Source of the DNA: Weissella cibaria | GTDB taxonomy: Bacteria > Bacillota > Bacilli > Lactobacillales > Lactobacillaceae | Direction: 5' to 3' | NCBI RefSeq assembly: GCF_004521965.1 | Contig: NZ_SDGK01000037.1 | Coordinates: 1 to 64,000, forward strand | Length of the DNA: 64,000 nt | Shown: piece after piece, positions 16,532 to 25,637 of the stretch | Layout of the letters: every line of letters begins with the position of its first letter | Position numbering within the stretch: the first letter of the stretch is position 1 | Made by a program: the position numbers and the translations under genes | Notes under the pieces: generated by a model | What the model was told of the DNA's origin: nothing | The model's database searches: none | Seen by the model: the letters and a program-made list of their open reading frames with translations, nothing else

Positions 16532-16563
16532 CGATATGGTGGCTTTTTAGGCTTGTTAAGCGC

Positions 16564-16605
16564 AAAAAATCCCGGTTCATGCAAACACACGAACCGGGAT
16601 TTTTT
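16564..16605. terminator. Bidirectional terminator between umuC-yolD and psiE
   Basis: AAAAAATCCCGGTTC (16564-16578) pairs perfectly with 16591-16605. Confidence 0.85.
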
Positions 16606-16613
16606 AATATTGT

Positions 16614-17075
16614 TTAATCTTCCACTTGATCAGGATGATTTTCGGCAAATTCAACTTCTTTACGTTCTTCTTCATGCGCTAAATCAGCTAAATGGCGACG
16701 TGACCAGCGATATGCAATCAACACAACAATCAATAACGCGATGGCCGCGGCTTGAATCAATACGCCAATCGTATCGGCATGATATACCAATAAATTACGC
16801 AATAAAGCTGTAATACCAATATACATAAAATTCTGTAATGAAATACGATCTTGCACAAAATACTCTTTTGTTAAGACCACGAACTCGAAGAACAAGAACG
16901 TTTCCAAAATCGTTTCAGTCACTGCGTAAAAATCAACTTCTAAATCGGTGTGCAACACCATCGTACCTAAATTCCAAAGATCCTTAAAAAAGAATCCGAC
17001 CATGGCAATGCCCAAAATGAGCATCGCCACATCTAGTACAATGCCATAACCCTTCTCGATAAATTTTCGATTCAT
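16614..17075 (-). CDS. psiE: PsiE-family membrane protein
   Basis: A 153-residue protein with four hydrophobic helices and a charged C-terminal tail, matching the phosphate-starvation-inducible PsiE family (FFFKDLWNLG, FLFFEFVVLTKEYF). Its molecular role is unknown. Strong GGAGGG site before ATG. Monocistronic. Confidence 0.8.
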   Translation of the reverse strand: MNRKFIEKGYGIVLDVAMLILGIAMVGFFFKDLWNLGTMVLHTDLEVDFYAVTETILETFLFFEFVVLTKEYFVQDRISLQNFMYIGITALLRNLLVYHADTIGVLIQAAAIALLIVVLIAYRWSRRHLADLAHEEERKEVEFAENHPDQVED

Positions 17076-17151
17076 ATGGCTACCCTCCAGGAGTTCTTAC
17101 TTCCAATCATAACAAACCCCACCTAAAAAGTACCGCATAACTTGTCTCAAA

Positions 17152-17754
17152 CTATTTTTCAAACAATTCCAAGCCTTCACGACCAATGTAAATCGCAAAG
17201 ATAATGGCCGCAACCGCATCAGCCCACCACAAACCAAATAATGCTGTTAACAGCATGCCAAGCAAAACCAAGGCCGCTAACACGGCACACGCCACGTTAC
17301 ACATCGCATCTTCGCGTAGGGCTTCCGAGCCAATTTGGGCACCTAATCGTCGCTTCATCGTTGTCATAACTGGCATCAAAACCACTGACGCAATCGCCAC
17401 AACTAAGCCAATACTACTTTCACCCGGCACTTCATGTTGCACTAAATTGATAACTGACGTGACGATAACGTAAGTTGCCAATAATAATAAAATTGCCTTC
17501 ACAATTTTCGAAGCACGTCGTTCAACAGTCAATACCCGCTCATTATCAGCACCATCGTATTCTGCCCGCAGTCGCCAAATCAACACGCCCCCCGCGATGA
17601 CTTCCAAAAGCGCATCCAAACCAAAAGCAATCAACAAAATCGAACCAGCTTGCAGACCGGCTGAAACGCCCAACACAAATTCAAGTGCCATCCAAGCGAT
17701 TGAAATCACTTCCAACTGAATGCCCCTCGCTAATAATTTTTGTTTCGCTATCAT
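17152..17754 (-). CDS. Cation efflux (CDF-like) family protein
   Basis: A 200-residue membrane protein with about five or six helices resembling YdfM-type members of the cation diffusion facilitator family (FGLDALLEVIAGGVLIWRL near residue 45, LREDAMCNVACAV near residue 145). It lacks the C-terminal cytoplasmic metal-sensing domain of full CDF exporters. The ATG at 17754 follows GGGGGAACGGGAA. Metal specificity cannot be told. Confidence 0.7.
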   Translation of the reverse strand: MIAKQKLLARGIQLEVISIAWMALEFVLGVSAGLQAGSILLIAFGLDALLEVIAGGVLIWRLRAEYDGADNERVLTVERRASKIVKAILLLLATYVIVTSVINLVQHEVPGESSIGLVVAIASVVLMPVMTTMKRRLGAQIGSEALREDAMCNVACAVLAALVLLGMLLTALFGLWWADAVAAIIFAIYIGREGLELFEK

Positions 17755-17851
17755 TTCCCGTTCCCCCAAAATAACACATGTCATTTTCTTCATATATTAT
17801 AACACAACTTTGAGAAACTGTGCACAAACAAAAAGTAAGCGCGGTAAATAA

Positions 17852-17880
17852 AAAACGGTTGTTCCACGTGGAACAACCGC
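17852..17880 (-). terminator. Terminator with perfect parS-like palindrome
   Basis: A 24-bp zero-spacer palindrome, CGGTTGTTCCAC plus its complement (17856-17879), precedes TTTTTTATTT on the minus strand. The core TGTTCCACGTGGAACA (17860-17875) equals the ParB site reported in pseudomonads and differs by one base from the Bacillus consensus. Confidence 0.75.
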
Positions 17881-17886
17881 ATCCTA

Positions 17887-19284
17887 TTAATTCATCCGTG
17901 AATGTTTAATACCATATGTTAGGTATAAAATCAGTCCTAACACAAACCAAATAGCCGCTGCAATTAATGTTTCAACGTGTAATTGCGTAATCAAGAAGAA
18001 CGTAAATACGGCTGACAAAATGGGCAACACTGGATAACCGGGCATCTTATAACCATCTTGTTTCACATCAGCACGCTTACGTAATGGCAAAATGCCTAGC
18101 GACACAACCATAAAGGCTAGTAACGTTCCCATATTAACCAGATCAACCAATTTGTCCAACGGTACCATACCGCCAAAGAATGCTACCACAATTGTTGCAA
18201 TTCCCAACGCGCGGTTTGGTTCACCCTTTTGGTTTAACTTCCCTAAATCACCGGGCAATAGACCATCACGGCCAACAGCATAGATCAATCGTGATGATGC
18301 ATAAAGCATCGTTGTCATCATAGTGAACATCCCAATCAATGCACCAATTGTAATAATTAAGGCCGCCCAATTTTGACCGACTTGTTGTAACGCAAACGCA
18401 GCCGGATCAGCCACATTTAGTTTGGTGTAGTGCACCATTCCTGTCAGCACGAACGCGACTAATCCATACAATATGGCTGCAATAATCAACGTCCCAATAA
18501 TTCCGATTGGCATGTCGCGCTTCGGATTTTTCACTTCAGCTGCTGAAGCCGATAAGGCGTCAAATCCAAGAAAAGCAAAGAAAACCATCGACGTGCCGGC
18601 CAAGACACCTTGTACACCAAATGCGCCATGCATCCGCGCTGGAATCATTGGCATCAAATTACTGCTCTTAATAAAGAAGAACCCCACCACAATAAAAATA
18701 ATGATAATCGCGACTTTCAACAAAACCATTGCGTTTTGAATTCGCTTCGATTCCTTCATACCACCACGTAACATTAACCCAATCAACAACACAATGATTA
18801 CCGCAACCAGATTCACGTACGTCCCTTGGGCTGGATTGTAAGCTCCCGACAAGGCCGTGGGTAGTTTGAAGACCGGCGCTATCAAATTGGCAAAATAGGC
18901 TGACCAGCCGGTTGAAACTGCCGCGACCCCCAATGCATATTCCAAAATTAGTGCCCAGCCTAGCACCCAACCAACAACTTCACCAAAAATAACGTTACCA
19001 TACGAATATGCTGAGCCCGCAACCGGCATCGCTGAAGCAGTTTCCGAATATGCCATGGCCACTAACCCCGAAACAATTGCGGCAATAATAAAACTAAAGA
19101 CAACGCCTGGACCAGCGGTTGTCGCAGCAACCGTTCCTGGCAAAATAAAGATTCCGGTCCCGATGACCGCACCAATTCCCAAGCCAATCAAATCTTTCGC
19201 GGTCAGCGTTTTGGCAAAGTGTTCATCACTTTTTAAATACGCCGTCAACGATTCCTTCTTAAACATCCGTTGCCACAACTGCAT
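17887..19284 (-). CDS. APC-superfamily amino acid permease (CAT/YfnA-like)
   Basis: A 465-residue, twelve- to fourteen-helix permease with the motif IGAVIGTGIFILPG in helix 1 and FFAFLGFDALSASAAEVKNPKRDMP in the middle, typical of the cationic amino acid transporter branch that includes Bacillus YfnA. The ATG at 19284 follows AGGAGGTAG. The leader ahead of it codes a Phe-rich peptide with a complete attenuator, so the physiological substrate may be phenylalanine or a related aromatic amino acid; family members alone would not predict this. Confidence 0.85.
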   Translation of the reverse strand: MQLWQRMFKKESLTAYLKSDEHFAKTLTAKDLIGLGIGAVIGTGIFILPGTVAATTAGPGVVFSFIIAAIVSGLVAMAYSETASAMPVAGSAYSYGNVIFGEVVGWVLGWALILEYALGVAAVSTGWSAYFANLIAPVFKLPTALSGAYNPAQGTYVNLVAVIIVLLIGLMLRGGMKESKRIQNAMVLLKVAIIIIFIVVGFFFIKSSNLMPMIPARMHGAFGVQGVLAGTSMVFFAFLGFDALSASAAEVKNPKRDMPIGIIGTLIIAAILYGLVAFVLTGMVHYTKLNVADPAAFALQQVGQNWAALIITIGALIGMFTMMTTMLYASSRLIYAVGRDGLLPGDLGKLNQKGEPNRALGIATIVVAFFGGMVPLDKLVDLVNMGTLLAFMVVSLGILPLRKRADVKQDGYKMPGYPVLPILSAVFTFFLITQLHVETLIAAAIWFVLGLILYLTYGIKHSRMN

Positions 19285-19304
19285 CCTACTACCTCCTATG
19301 AAAC

Positions 19305-19521
19305 CAATAAAAAACACGTATCGGATAACACCAAAGTATCCGATACGTGTTTAAATGAGTTCCATGGTCTGCCCGCAGCAGTTAGCATGTCTCACACACT
19401 CGGATACTTTACCGTCATCCGAGTGTCCAACGCAAAATAACTTTACGATTGTTTCGGATGACTAACCGAAGAAAAACGTAAAGTTGAAAAACGCTTGCGT
19501 TGTTGACAGGTGCATTTGCAT
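19305..19521 (-). promoter_or_regulatory. Phe leader-peptide attenuator
   Basis: Five ordered segments on the minus strand: A GTCATCCGA (19454-19462, at the leader stop codon), B TCGGATGAC (19414-19422), C AAAGTATCCGA (19400-19410), D TCGGATACTTT (19333-19343), E ATCCGATACGTGTT (19313-19326). A pairs with B, B with C (10-bp hairpin 19396-19426), C with D (11 bp), and D with E (14-bp terminator plus U run). Stalling at Phe codons leaves A free, giving A-B and C-D: readthrough. A ribosome at the stop covers A, giving B-C and D-E: termination. Confidence 0.85.
19462..19521 (-). CDS. Phe-rich leader peptide (19 aa)
   Basis: The peptide reads MQMHLSTTQAFFNFTFFFG: six Phe codons among the last nine. 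AAAGGAA lies 9 bases before this ATG; an in-frame ATG at 19530 directly abuts the site and is less likely. The stop codon abuts attenuator segment A. This closely parallels PheL-type leaders of enteric bacteria, but here it precedes a permease rather than a biosynthetic gene. Confidence 0.85.
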   Translation of the reverse strand: MQMHLSTTQAFFNFTFFFG

Positions 19522-19564
19522 GAATTTCATTTCCTTTTCTAATTGTTTAGGTTTTAACTCCCTA

Positions 19565-19593
19565 ATCATAAGTGAGGAATTAAATTTCGTCAA
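19565..19593 (-). promoter_or_regulatory. Promoter of the Phe leader
   Basis: Minus strand TTGACG (19588-19593) and TATGAT (19565-19570) with a 17-base spacer. Confidence 0.7.
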
Positions 19594-19725
19594 CCATTTC
19601 TCAGTAAATACTCATACTGACTATTTGTAACCGCCTCGGAACACCTTAGAAATCGGATAATGGCGCGAACAGTTGGAAAAAGCATATAATGTTAAGTAAG
19701 TATTCTAAATAACTGAGGTGGTTTC

Positions 19726-20964
19726 ATGTCGATCCGCACATATCATAATGCGCAAGTCTACGATGTTGCGCAAGCGAAATTCATTCCTAATTCATGGTTC
19801 TCAGTTGATTTAACAACCGGGCGTATTACGGCTACCGGTACTGGCGCTACGCCTGCCGATGCTCAAGGACTTGTTGATTTAAATAACAAGTTCATCACGC
19901 CTGGTATGATCAACACCCACGTTCACATCATTAATAAAGTCTTCCCATACGGGCCAAAAGCCTCACGCGAACCCTTCGAAATTGCAATGCAAGCCCAAGC
20001 TAACCTAAATGAAATGTTAGCTTCAGGGGTGACATACACCCGTGTCCTGGCAACTGCGCAAAGCTTCGATATTGGTATGCAAAAGATGACGCTGAATGGT
20101 CAATGGCGTGGCACTGGCGTTGTCGCATCTGGTCGTGCTTTCTCAACCATTGGTGGCCACGCTTCAAAGATTGGTGAAGCTTTGTCTGGTCCAGAAGAAT
20201 TCCGGGCCGGTGTCCGCCGTCGGATTGAACAAGGTGCCCATGCGATTAAGTACATGGCGTCAGGTGGTATTGCGTTTGATCAATTCGAGCAACCCGATAT
20301 GCCACAAATGACGGAAGCTGAAATGGCTGCTGGCGTTGACGTGGCACACCGTCGTGGCATCAAGGTTGCGGCGCACGCGGAATCTTTGCAAACTGTTAAA
20401 GAAGCCTTGCGCGCCGGCGTTGATTCGGTTGAGCACGCTTTTGTGATTGACGATGAGGCCCTCGAATTATTCCAATCAACGGGTACATATTTAACGCCAA
20501 CATTAGTGGCTCCTTATGTCATCATCAAGCGCGGTGATGGTTTGTTGCCACAGTGGATGGTCGACAAAGCCTACAAGTGGGTTGATTCACACTTTGCAGC
20601 CTTTGGTAAAGCGGCAAAGAATGGCGTTAATTTGGCACTGGGTACTGATGCTGGTTCACCATTGAACGGTTATGCCGACACTGCCCTTGAGGCTGAACTT
20701 TGGTCAATTGCCGGCGCAACTAACGCCCAAATCTTGCAGGCACTCTTCACGAATGCAGCTGATTTATTGCAAATTAGTGCTGATTATGGTGAATTAGTTC
20801 CTGGCAAAATGGCTGATTTCGTCGTCTTTGATGCTAGCCCACTAGCTGACATTAAGGTACTCCAAGAGCCAAAGCGAGTGGCGAAGTTTGGTGAGTTCGT
20901 TGACACAACTGGCTTCCAAAATCCTTATATCTTACCTTTAGATAAAGGACATTTAGTTTATTAA
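19726..20964 (+). CDS. Amidohydrolase (prolidase/imidazolonepropionase-like)
   Basis: A 412-residue metal-dependent hydrolase of the amidohydrolase superfamily. Visible ligands are HVH at residues 65-67, the lysine in IKYMASGG (carboxylated in this family), His in AAHAES and VEHAF, and the final GTDAGSP aspartate. Members of this branch cleave Xaa-Pro or other small amides in the cytoplasm; the substrate here is unknown. GAGGTGG precedes ATG. Monocistronic, ended by a shared convergent terminator. Confidence 0.8.
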   Translation: MSIRTYHNAQVYDVAQAKFIPNSWFSVDLTTGRITATGTGATPADAQGLVDLNNKFITPGMINTHVHIINKVFPYGPKASREPFEIAMQAQANLNEMLASGVTYTRVLATAQSFDIGMQKMTLNGQWRGTGVVASGRAFSTIGGHASKIGEALSGPEEFRAGVRRRIEQGAHAIKYMASGGIAFDQFEQPDMPQMTEAEMAAGVDVAHRRGIKVAAHAESLQTVKEALRAGVDSVEHAFVIDDEALELFQSTGTYLTPTLVAPYVIIKRGDGLLPQWMVDKAYKWVDSHFAAFGKAAKNGVNLALGTDAGSPLNGYADTALEAELWSIAGATNAQILQALFTNAADLLQISADYGELVPGKMADFVVFDASPLADIKVLQEPKRVAKFGEFVDTTGFQNPYILPLDKGHLVY

Positions 20965-20975
20965 TAGTAGATTCT

Positions 20976-21023
20976 AAAAGGTCCCAACTCCTCCGCATTT
21001 GTTCGGAAGATTTGGGACCTTTT
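20976..21023. terminator. Bidirectional terminator between amidohydrolase and exonuclease
   Basis: AAAAGGTCCCAA (from 20976) pairs with TTGGGACCTTTT (21012-21023), with a second complementary block inside the loop. Confidence 0.8.
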
Positions 21024-21574
21024 TATCGCCATGTTCGTTGCATTGCTGAGAAGACAGCCAAAGTTGCCTTGGCATCCGCCAAAGCACGGTGCTTCTGCTT
21101 ACCGATCTCGACATCATACGTCGCAGCCAAACCCGATAATGAAATATCATTAGGATTACCATTTAAGGCCCCGTGGAGCTGTTGCGTATCAAAAATTTTA
21201 CCATTCGTGTGCCACTTGCCTAAATCATGATAGCGGAGCCCCTCTTTGACTAACTGCACATCCCCATCAACAATCGCGTGGCCAACAATCGGATATTCGC
21301 CAACAAACTTCATAAACCGGCTCAACGCCCGTTCTTCCGACAAACCATTATGAATCATATCCAACGTAATCCAGCCGTGTTTCCCACCCATGGATTGTGA
21401 AATGAATTTAAATGACGCCATTCCACTGCCCTTGGGCGGGTTATTAACAATCGCGGAAAATTTTTCAATATCTTTACCGGTGGTAATTTTCAAAGCCCCA
21501 ACTTCAATAATTTGATTACTACCGTTCATCTCTAAATCGAAAACGACATAATCCTTCAATTCTGTAAATAGCAT
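21023..21574 (-). CDS. DnaQ-like 3'-5' exonuclease
   Basis: A 183-residue DEDDh exonuclease: FDLEMNG gives the first two acidic residues (D13, E15), GHAIVDGD the third, and HRALADA the catalytic His and last Asp. This is a stand-alone proofreading or repair type domain, not the PolC-embedded one. GGGGAG precedes ATG at 21574, with a nearby TTG as alternative. Role in repair or RNA turnover cannot be separated by sequence. Confidence 0.82.
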   Translation of the reverse strand: MLFTELKDYVVFDLEMNGSNQIIEVGALKITTGKDIEKFSAIVNNPPKGSGMASFKFISQSMGGKHGWITLDMIHNGLSEERALSRFMKFVGEYPIVGHAIVDGDVQLVKEGLRYHDLGKWHTNGKIFDTQQLHGALNGNPNDISLSGLAATYDVEIGKQKHRALADAKATLAVFSAMQRTWR

Positions 21575-21700
21575 TAACAATACTCCCCGCTCGTTTGTTT
21601 CTCTCAAGTATACGCTTCACCGACGAACTCTTCACTTGCATTTACTTCAAGTCAGCGTAAAGTTAAGATTGTCAATTATACAGAATAGGAGATTTTCCCC

Positions 21701-22063
21701 ATGAAATCACTCGCAAAGTACAATAAGTTGCGTCGAAACTTCAACATGGAAAGCCACCGTGGTCTACAGCTCGACGAACACGGTAATACCGATGTTTTTG
21801 AGGGTGTCCAAGTCACGGTTTTAGTTAAGGATGATCAAGCAACGATGATTTTCATCGATTCAGAGGATGCTGATAGCGACGAAGCTGGTCGCGCATTCGT
21901 TGCCTTCGAGCACGGCATGAGCTGGTCATCGCAGGAGTTCTTCAACGCCTACATGGCCGTTCACGAAAACCCCGACGAACTAGCTGTTGCGACAGCAAAC
22001 GGCATCCAAGTGACCCACAAAATCGATGCAAACGGGTTGCACATCAAAATTGTGCCAGCTTAA
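21701..22063 (+). CDS. Hypothetical protein (120 aa)
   Basis: A soluble acidic protein with a good AGGAG site. It begins with a basic stretch (MKSLAKYNKLRRNF) followed by mixed beta-like segments (VQVTVLVKDDQATMIFID). No family recognised. Ends at a 19-bp-stem terminator. Confidence 0.6.
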   Translation: MKSLAKYNKLRRNFNMESHRGLQLDEHGNTDVFEGVQVTVLVKDDQATMIFIDSEDADSDEAGRAFVAFEHGMSWSSQEFFNAYMAVHENPDELAVATANGIQVTHKIDANGLHIKIVPA

Positions 22064-22070
22064 TTTGCGC

Positions 22071-22116
22071 AAATAAAATGACCGCCAGGCTAAAATTCCT
22101 GGCGGTCATTTTATTT
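22071..22116. terminator. Bidirectional terminator before fabK
   Basis: Positions 22071-22089 pair perfectly with 22098-22116 (19 bp), with A/T-rich flanks. Confidence 0.85.
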
Positions 22117-22138
22117 ATCACAGCAGCTATCGGTCTTA

Positions 22139-23074
22139 TTAATACGTAATCTTCAAATTCTTAACAACGGCTTCGGCTTCATTGAACAAGCCTTCAATGA
22201 TGTCCTTAACCGGACGCTTGCTGTTAACCATACCCGCAATTTCACCGGCCATGACTGAACCGTTTTCAACATCACCATCAAAGACAGCCTTTGAAAGTGA
22301 TGCCATCGTCAACGATTCTAATTCCGCAAATGAAGCACCGGCGTTTTCAAGTTCAAGATACTTGGCAATCATAGCATTCTTAATTGTTCGCACCGGTGCG
22401 CCGATACGTTGTCCTGTTACCGCTGTTGCCGTGTCATCAGCTGCCAAAATCGCTTGTTTGAACGCATCTGCTACCGGCGTTTCATCAGCTGCCAAGAAAA
22501 TTGTCCCCACTTGAATACCTTGCGCACCCAATGCGTATGCAGCAACTACACCACGTCCGTCACCGATACCACCAGCTGCAATCACCGGAATATCTATCGC
22601 GTTGGCTACTTGTGGTACCAACGCCATTGTCGTCGTCCCACCGATATGACCACCCGATTCCATCCCCTCAGCAACAACTGCAACGGCCCCTAAATCAGCC
22701 ATTTTCTTTGCTATCTTGACAGACGGAATGACTGGAATCACCTTAACGCCAGCTGCCTTGAAAGCTGGCATATAAGGTTTTGGCGTACCAGCCCCGGTCG
22801 TAACTACTGGAACCTGTTCTTCAATAATGACATCAACCAAATCTGGCATATTATCCATCATTAACATCAAGTTAACGGCAAATGGTTTATCAGTGCCGGC
22901 CTTAACGCGCCTAATTTCCGCGCGCAATTCTTCCTTATCAAAGCCGGCAGATGTTAACACGCCTAATCCACCAGCATTTGAAACAGCAATAACCAACTCA
23001 TGCCGTGAAATACGTGCCATCGATCCCTGAATCAACGGATACTTCGTTCCTAGAATTTCTGCAACAGTTGCCAT
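22139..23074 (-). CDS. fabK: FabK-type enoyl-ACP reductase / nitronate monooxygenase family
   Basis: A 311-residue FMN-dependent TIM-barrel protein. The AEGMESGGHIGG motif, AAGGIGDGRG phosphate-binding motif and length match FabK, which reduces enoyl-ACP in fatty acid synthesis with NADH; nitronate monooxygenases share the fold. No other fab gene is nearby, so the assignment between the two is not settled. AGGGG precedes ATG. Confidence 0.75.
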   Translation of the reverse strand: MATVAEILGTKYPLIQGSMARISRHELVIAVSNAGGLGVLTSAGFDKEELRAEIRRVKAGTDKPFAVNLMLMMDNMPDLVDVIIEEQVPVVTTGAGTPKPYMPAFKAAGVKVIPVIPSVKIAKKMADLGAVAVVAEGMESGGHIGGTTTMALVPQVANAIDIPVIAAGGIGDGRGVVAAYALGAQGIQVGTIFLAADETPVADAFKQAILAADDTATAVTGQRIGAPVRTIKNAMIAKYLELENAGASFAELESLTMASLSKAVFDGDVENGSVMAGEIAGMVNSKRPVKDIIEGLFNEAEAVVKNLKITY

Positions 23075-23184
23075 GATATATGCCCCTTTTTAAGTGATTA
23101 TTGTTTAATGTATCACATAAACTAAAACAACCCCAAATTATCTGAATAACAATCAGATAATCTGAGGCTTCATCTTACTACTTT

Positions 23185-24141
23185 TTACATCATTAACAGG
23201 TGAATCAAGCCAAGCGCTAGCAATACCTGAATCACACCAATTACCAAACCAAAACTCAGGAAGCGAACCCCCGAATTCTTGATAATTGACCATTTTAGAC
23301 TCAACCCAATGCCAGCCAAATTAATGACCCCGAAGAAACTTGCCAATTCCTTGGCGACAGCGACTACCGGTACTGGCAAGCCAATCATCGTATTCACCAA
23401 CATAAAGATGACAAAGGCCGTGACGAGCCATGGCATCATGCGCCAAAATGGCTTTGCTGGCGCCATCACAGCTTCTTGTTGCGTTTGTCCACGACGACTC
23501 ATCTTCGTAAAGGCCATAACCACAAAGGCCAACAATACCACGCGGAGCATCTTAAACAATGTTGCGTACGTTCCAGTCGCATCATTGACCATCAAACCAG
23601 CGCCAACAGCTTGACCAACCGATTGTAACGTACCACCAATCAAAGCACCCGATAATAAATCATTGTGACCTAGAATAGCCGGTCCGATGGTTGGCAAAAT
23701 CAGCAACAGTGCCACACCAGTCAACGACACGGTCGCAGCAGCGGTCCGGCGTTGTGTATCATTAGCACCAATTACCGGCGAAACGGCAGCAATCGCACTC
23801 GTGCCACACACCGCATTACCTGCACCCATCAACATTGCTGACTCAGATGACACCTTAAAAAAGCGCCCACCGAGCCACATCACAATTAAAATTGTGGCCG
23901 TCATCTGCAACACAATAAACAAAATCCCTTGCCAGCCTAACTGCTCAACCGTCCTAAGCGTGACCGTTAACCCAAGAAAAGCAATGCCAAATTGAATAAA
24001 ATACTTTTCCGACCAATCGACCCCAGGGTTCCAGATTTGCTGACGAAAGGCAGTATTCCCAATCACAATTCCTAACAACATGGCGATGCCTTCCGCACCC
24101 AAAAACGGTAGTAATGGGGTTAACCTAGTTCCTTTTTCCAC
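23185..24141 (-). pseudogene. YeiH-family (UPF0324) protein, 5' truncated
   Basis: About 318 residues of a ten-helix YeiH/UPF0324 protein, the family proposed to export sulfonates or sulfate. Compared with the paralogue at 25638-26633 it lacks the first membrane segment: alignment begins at TPLLPFLGAEG versus SPWLPTLGAEA. Upstream the frame hits TAG without an ATG; the only start is GTG at 24141 without a ribosome binding site. The sequence before it is unrelated hairpin DNA. It is probably a 5'-truncated copy, though weak expression from GTG or an internal ATG cannot be excluded. Confidence 0.65.
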
Positions 24142-24152
24142 GTATATTTTAT

Positions 24153-24257
24153 CACAGCAGTTATTGGTCTACGGTCCCTGGCTTTGGCCAGGAATCAAGA
24201 CCAAGGACGAACCTGATAAGGGCGACTTGGTCACGTCAGAGGTCTAAGACCTCTGAC
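24153..24257. other. Hairpin-rich intergenic segment upstream of truncated yeiH
   Basis: GTCAGAGGTC and GACCTCTGAC form a 10-bp hairpin with a 3-base loop (24235-24257); CCTGGC and GCCAGG lie in an outer GGTCT/AGACC stem near 24168-24200. No open reading frame with a start site. Part of 24153-24172 resembles 22118-22137. Confidence 0.45.
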
Positions 24258-24338
24258 ATTCCTAGTTTACTTTATCAAAATAAAAAAATACGGTCCAACC
24301 AAATATTTTGATTGGACCGCACCAATTAGTTGCGCTGA

Positions 24339-24831
24339 TTAATATAGTGAAACACCATTATGTTCTGAATCAATGGGTGCCACATTATCCATTAGATAAT
24401 GTTCTACGGCGCGCTTATATGATTGATGACTACGCATCGCAATGCCCGTCAACTTGCTAAACTCAGTCGCATTTAGTGCCCAAACTTGCGCCACCGACTG
24501 TTTCAACAAGTGATCATGGAGCGTTTGCGTCAAACTAATAAATCGTTGGAATTCAGCATGACCGATACCGTAGATACGCTTTAAGTTACCCGTTCGCTTT
24601 TCGACGTTCGCTAACATCACCAAACCTTGCGCAAACGTTGCCGCCGTTTGCCTACCAAAGTTATACATCGTTGGTGTTGGGTAGGGGTGACCATTTGGAT
24701 AGGCCCCTGATTCAGCCTCGTAAGCGCAACTTGGCTACCACTTGGCCTGCCACATCAGGTCGAATACCTGACTTCACCAAAATATTGCCAAATTCCAGCA
24801 TGAACGCCTGCGTATGAACTGTCATCGTCAT
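24339..24831 (-). pseudogene. Frameshifted gene of unknown function
   Basis: A start with GAGAGGG (ATG at 24831, MTMTVHTQAFMLEFGNIL) runs to VVAKLRLRG and a stop. Dropping one T of CGCTTACGAG joins it in frame as LRYEAESGAYPNGHPYPTPT to the 109-residue ORF that starts at 24668 (MYNFGRQTAATFAQGL). The joined product would be about 163 residues, rich in helix and mostly soluble. No family recognised. Either a pseudogene or one sequencing error near 24720. Confidence 0.6.
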
Positions 24832-24959
24832 TATCTAAATCCCTCTCTTTGTACTCTTCTCTTAGTCGCCGAATACTAGTGTATGGCGAACCCAATTAGT
24901 GTACGCAAAAAGTTCACAGAATAGTACAAAAAAGTGTTATTTTTGTGATTGGCTCATCT

Positions 24960-25505
24960 TTAGTTAGCGTGCACACCAGCCATAAAGCCATCTATAAATC
25001 CTTGAATAGAATCGGTTAGATATGGCACGCCTAAAATAACCACAAAGGCTAGCATGGCCCAGAAAAACGGCCTATTTTTAGCAAATAGCTTATTGATATC
25101 CCGCCGCCAATTAGCAGTGATCATCAGCGAAATAAATGCAACCAGTCTCAGTAGCTCGACATCATTATCGATCGTTCCTAACTTAATATGCAGCCAAATT
25201 TTTTCAATAATGTATGTGACTACGCCCAATACGAGTGTCGTAATGACAATAATATTAGCTGGTGTAATCTTTGTACTTTCGCCTGATTCAAACTTTTCAA
25301 TCAACGCTTCATCCCCCTTTACTAACTCATCCAACGACACTAAGAAAAGGTCGCTCAAAGCCAGAACATTTTTGAAACTTGGCAACGCCGATCCATTCTC
25401 CCACTTTGAAATAGACTGTCGCGAGATACCCAAATAATCGGCTAAATCTTGCTGCGACATCCCTTTATCCTCACGACGTTGTTGAATATTATGCCCAATT
25501 TCCAT
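24960..25505 (-). CDS. XRE-family regulator with C-terminal membrane helices
   Basis: A 181-residue protein with an N-terminal helix-turn-helix (residues about 7-60, pattern MSQQDLADYLGISRQSISKW) followed by two or three hydrophobic helices. Membrane-tethered XRE proteins of this shape are common in lactic acid bacteria. GGAGG precedes ATG. It lies between the two YeiH-family genes on the same strand, so it may regulate them; this is only positional. Confidence 0.8.
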   Translation of the reverse strand: MEIGHNIQQRREDKGMSQQDLADYLGISRQSISKWENGSALPSFKNVLALSDLFLVSLDELVKGDEALIEKFESGESTKITPANIIVITTLVLGVVTYIIEKIWLHIKLGTIDNDVELLRLVAFISLMITANWRRDINKLFAKNRPFFWAMLAFVVILGVPYLTDSIQGFIDGFMAGVHAN

Positions 25506-25600
25506 AACCGGCCTCCACAGTTAATAATATATATCCACCATACCTGAATCGTATATTTTTAACCAGCAACTATCGGTTGCGCTTTAATATGCAACTAAAA

Positions 25601-25628
25601 AACGCCTAGCACCTGCATGCTAGACGTT
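25601..25628 (-). terminator. Terminator of the intact yeiH gene
   Basis: AACGCCTAGCA (25601-25611) pairs with TGCTAGACGTT (25618-25628); U run on the minus strand. Confidence 0.7.
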
Positions 25629-25637
25629 CTTAATCGC

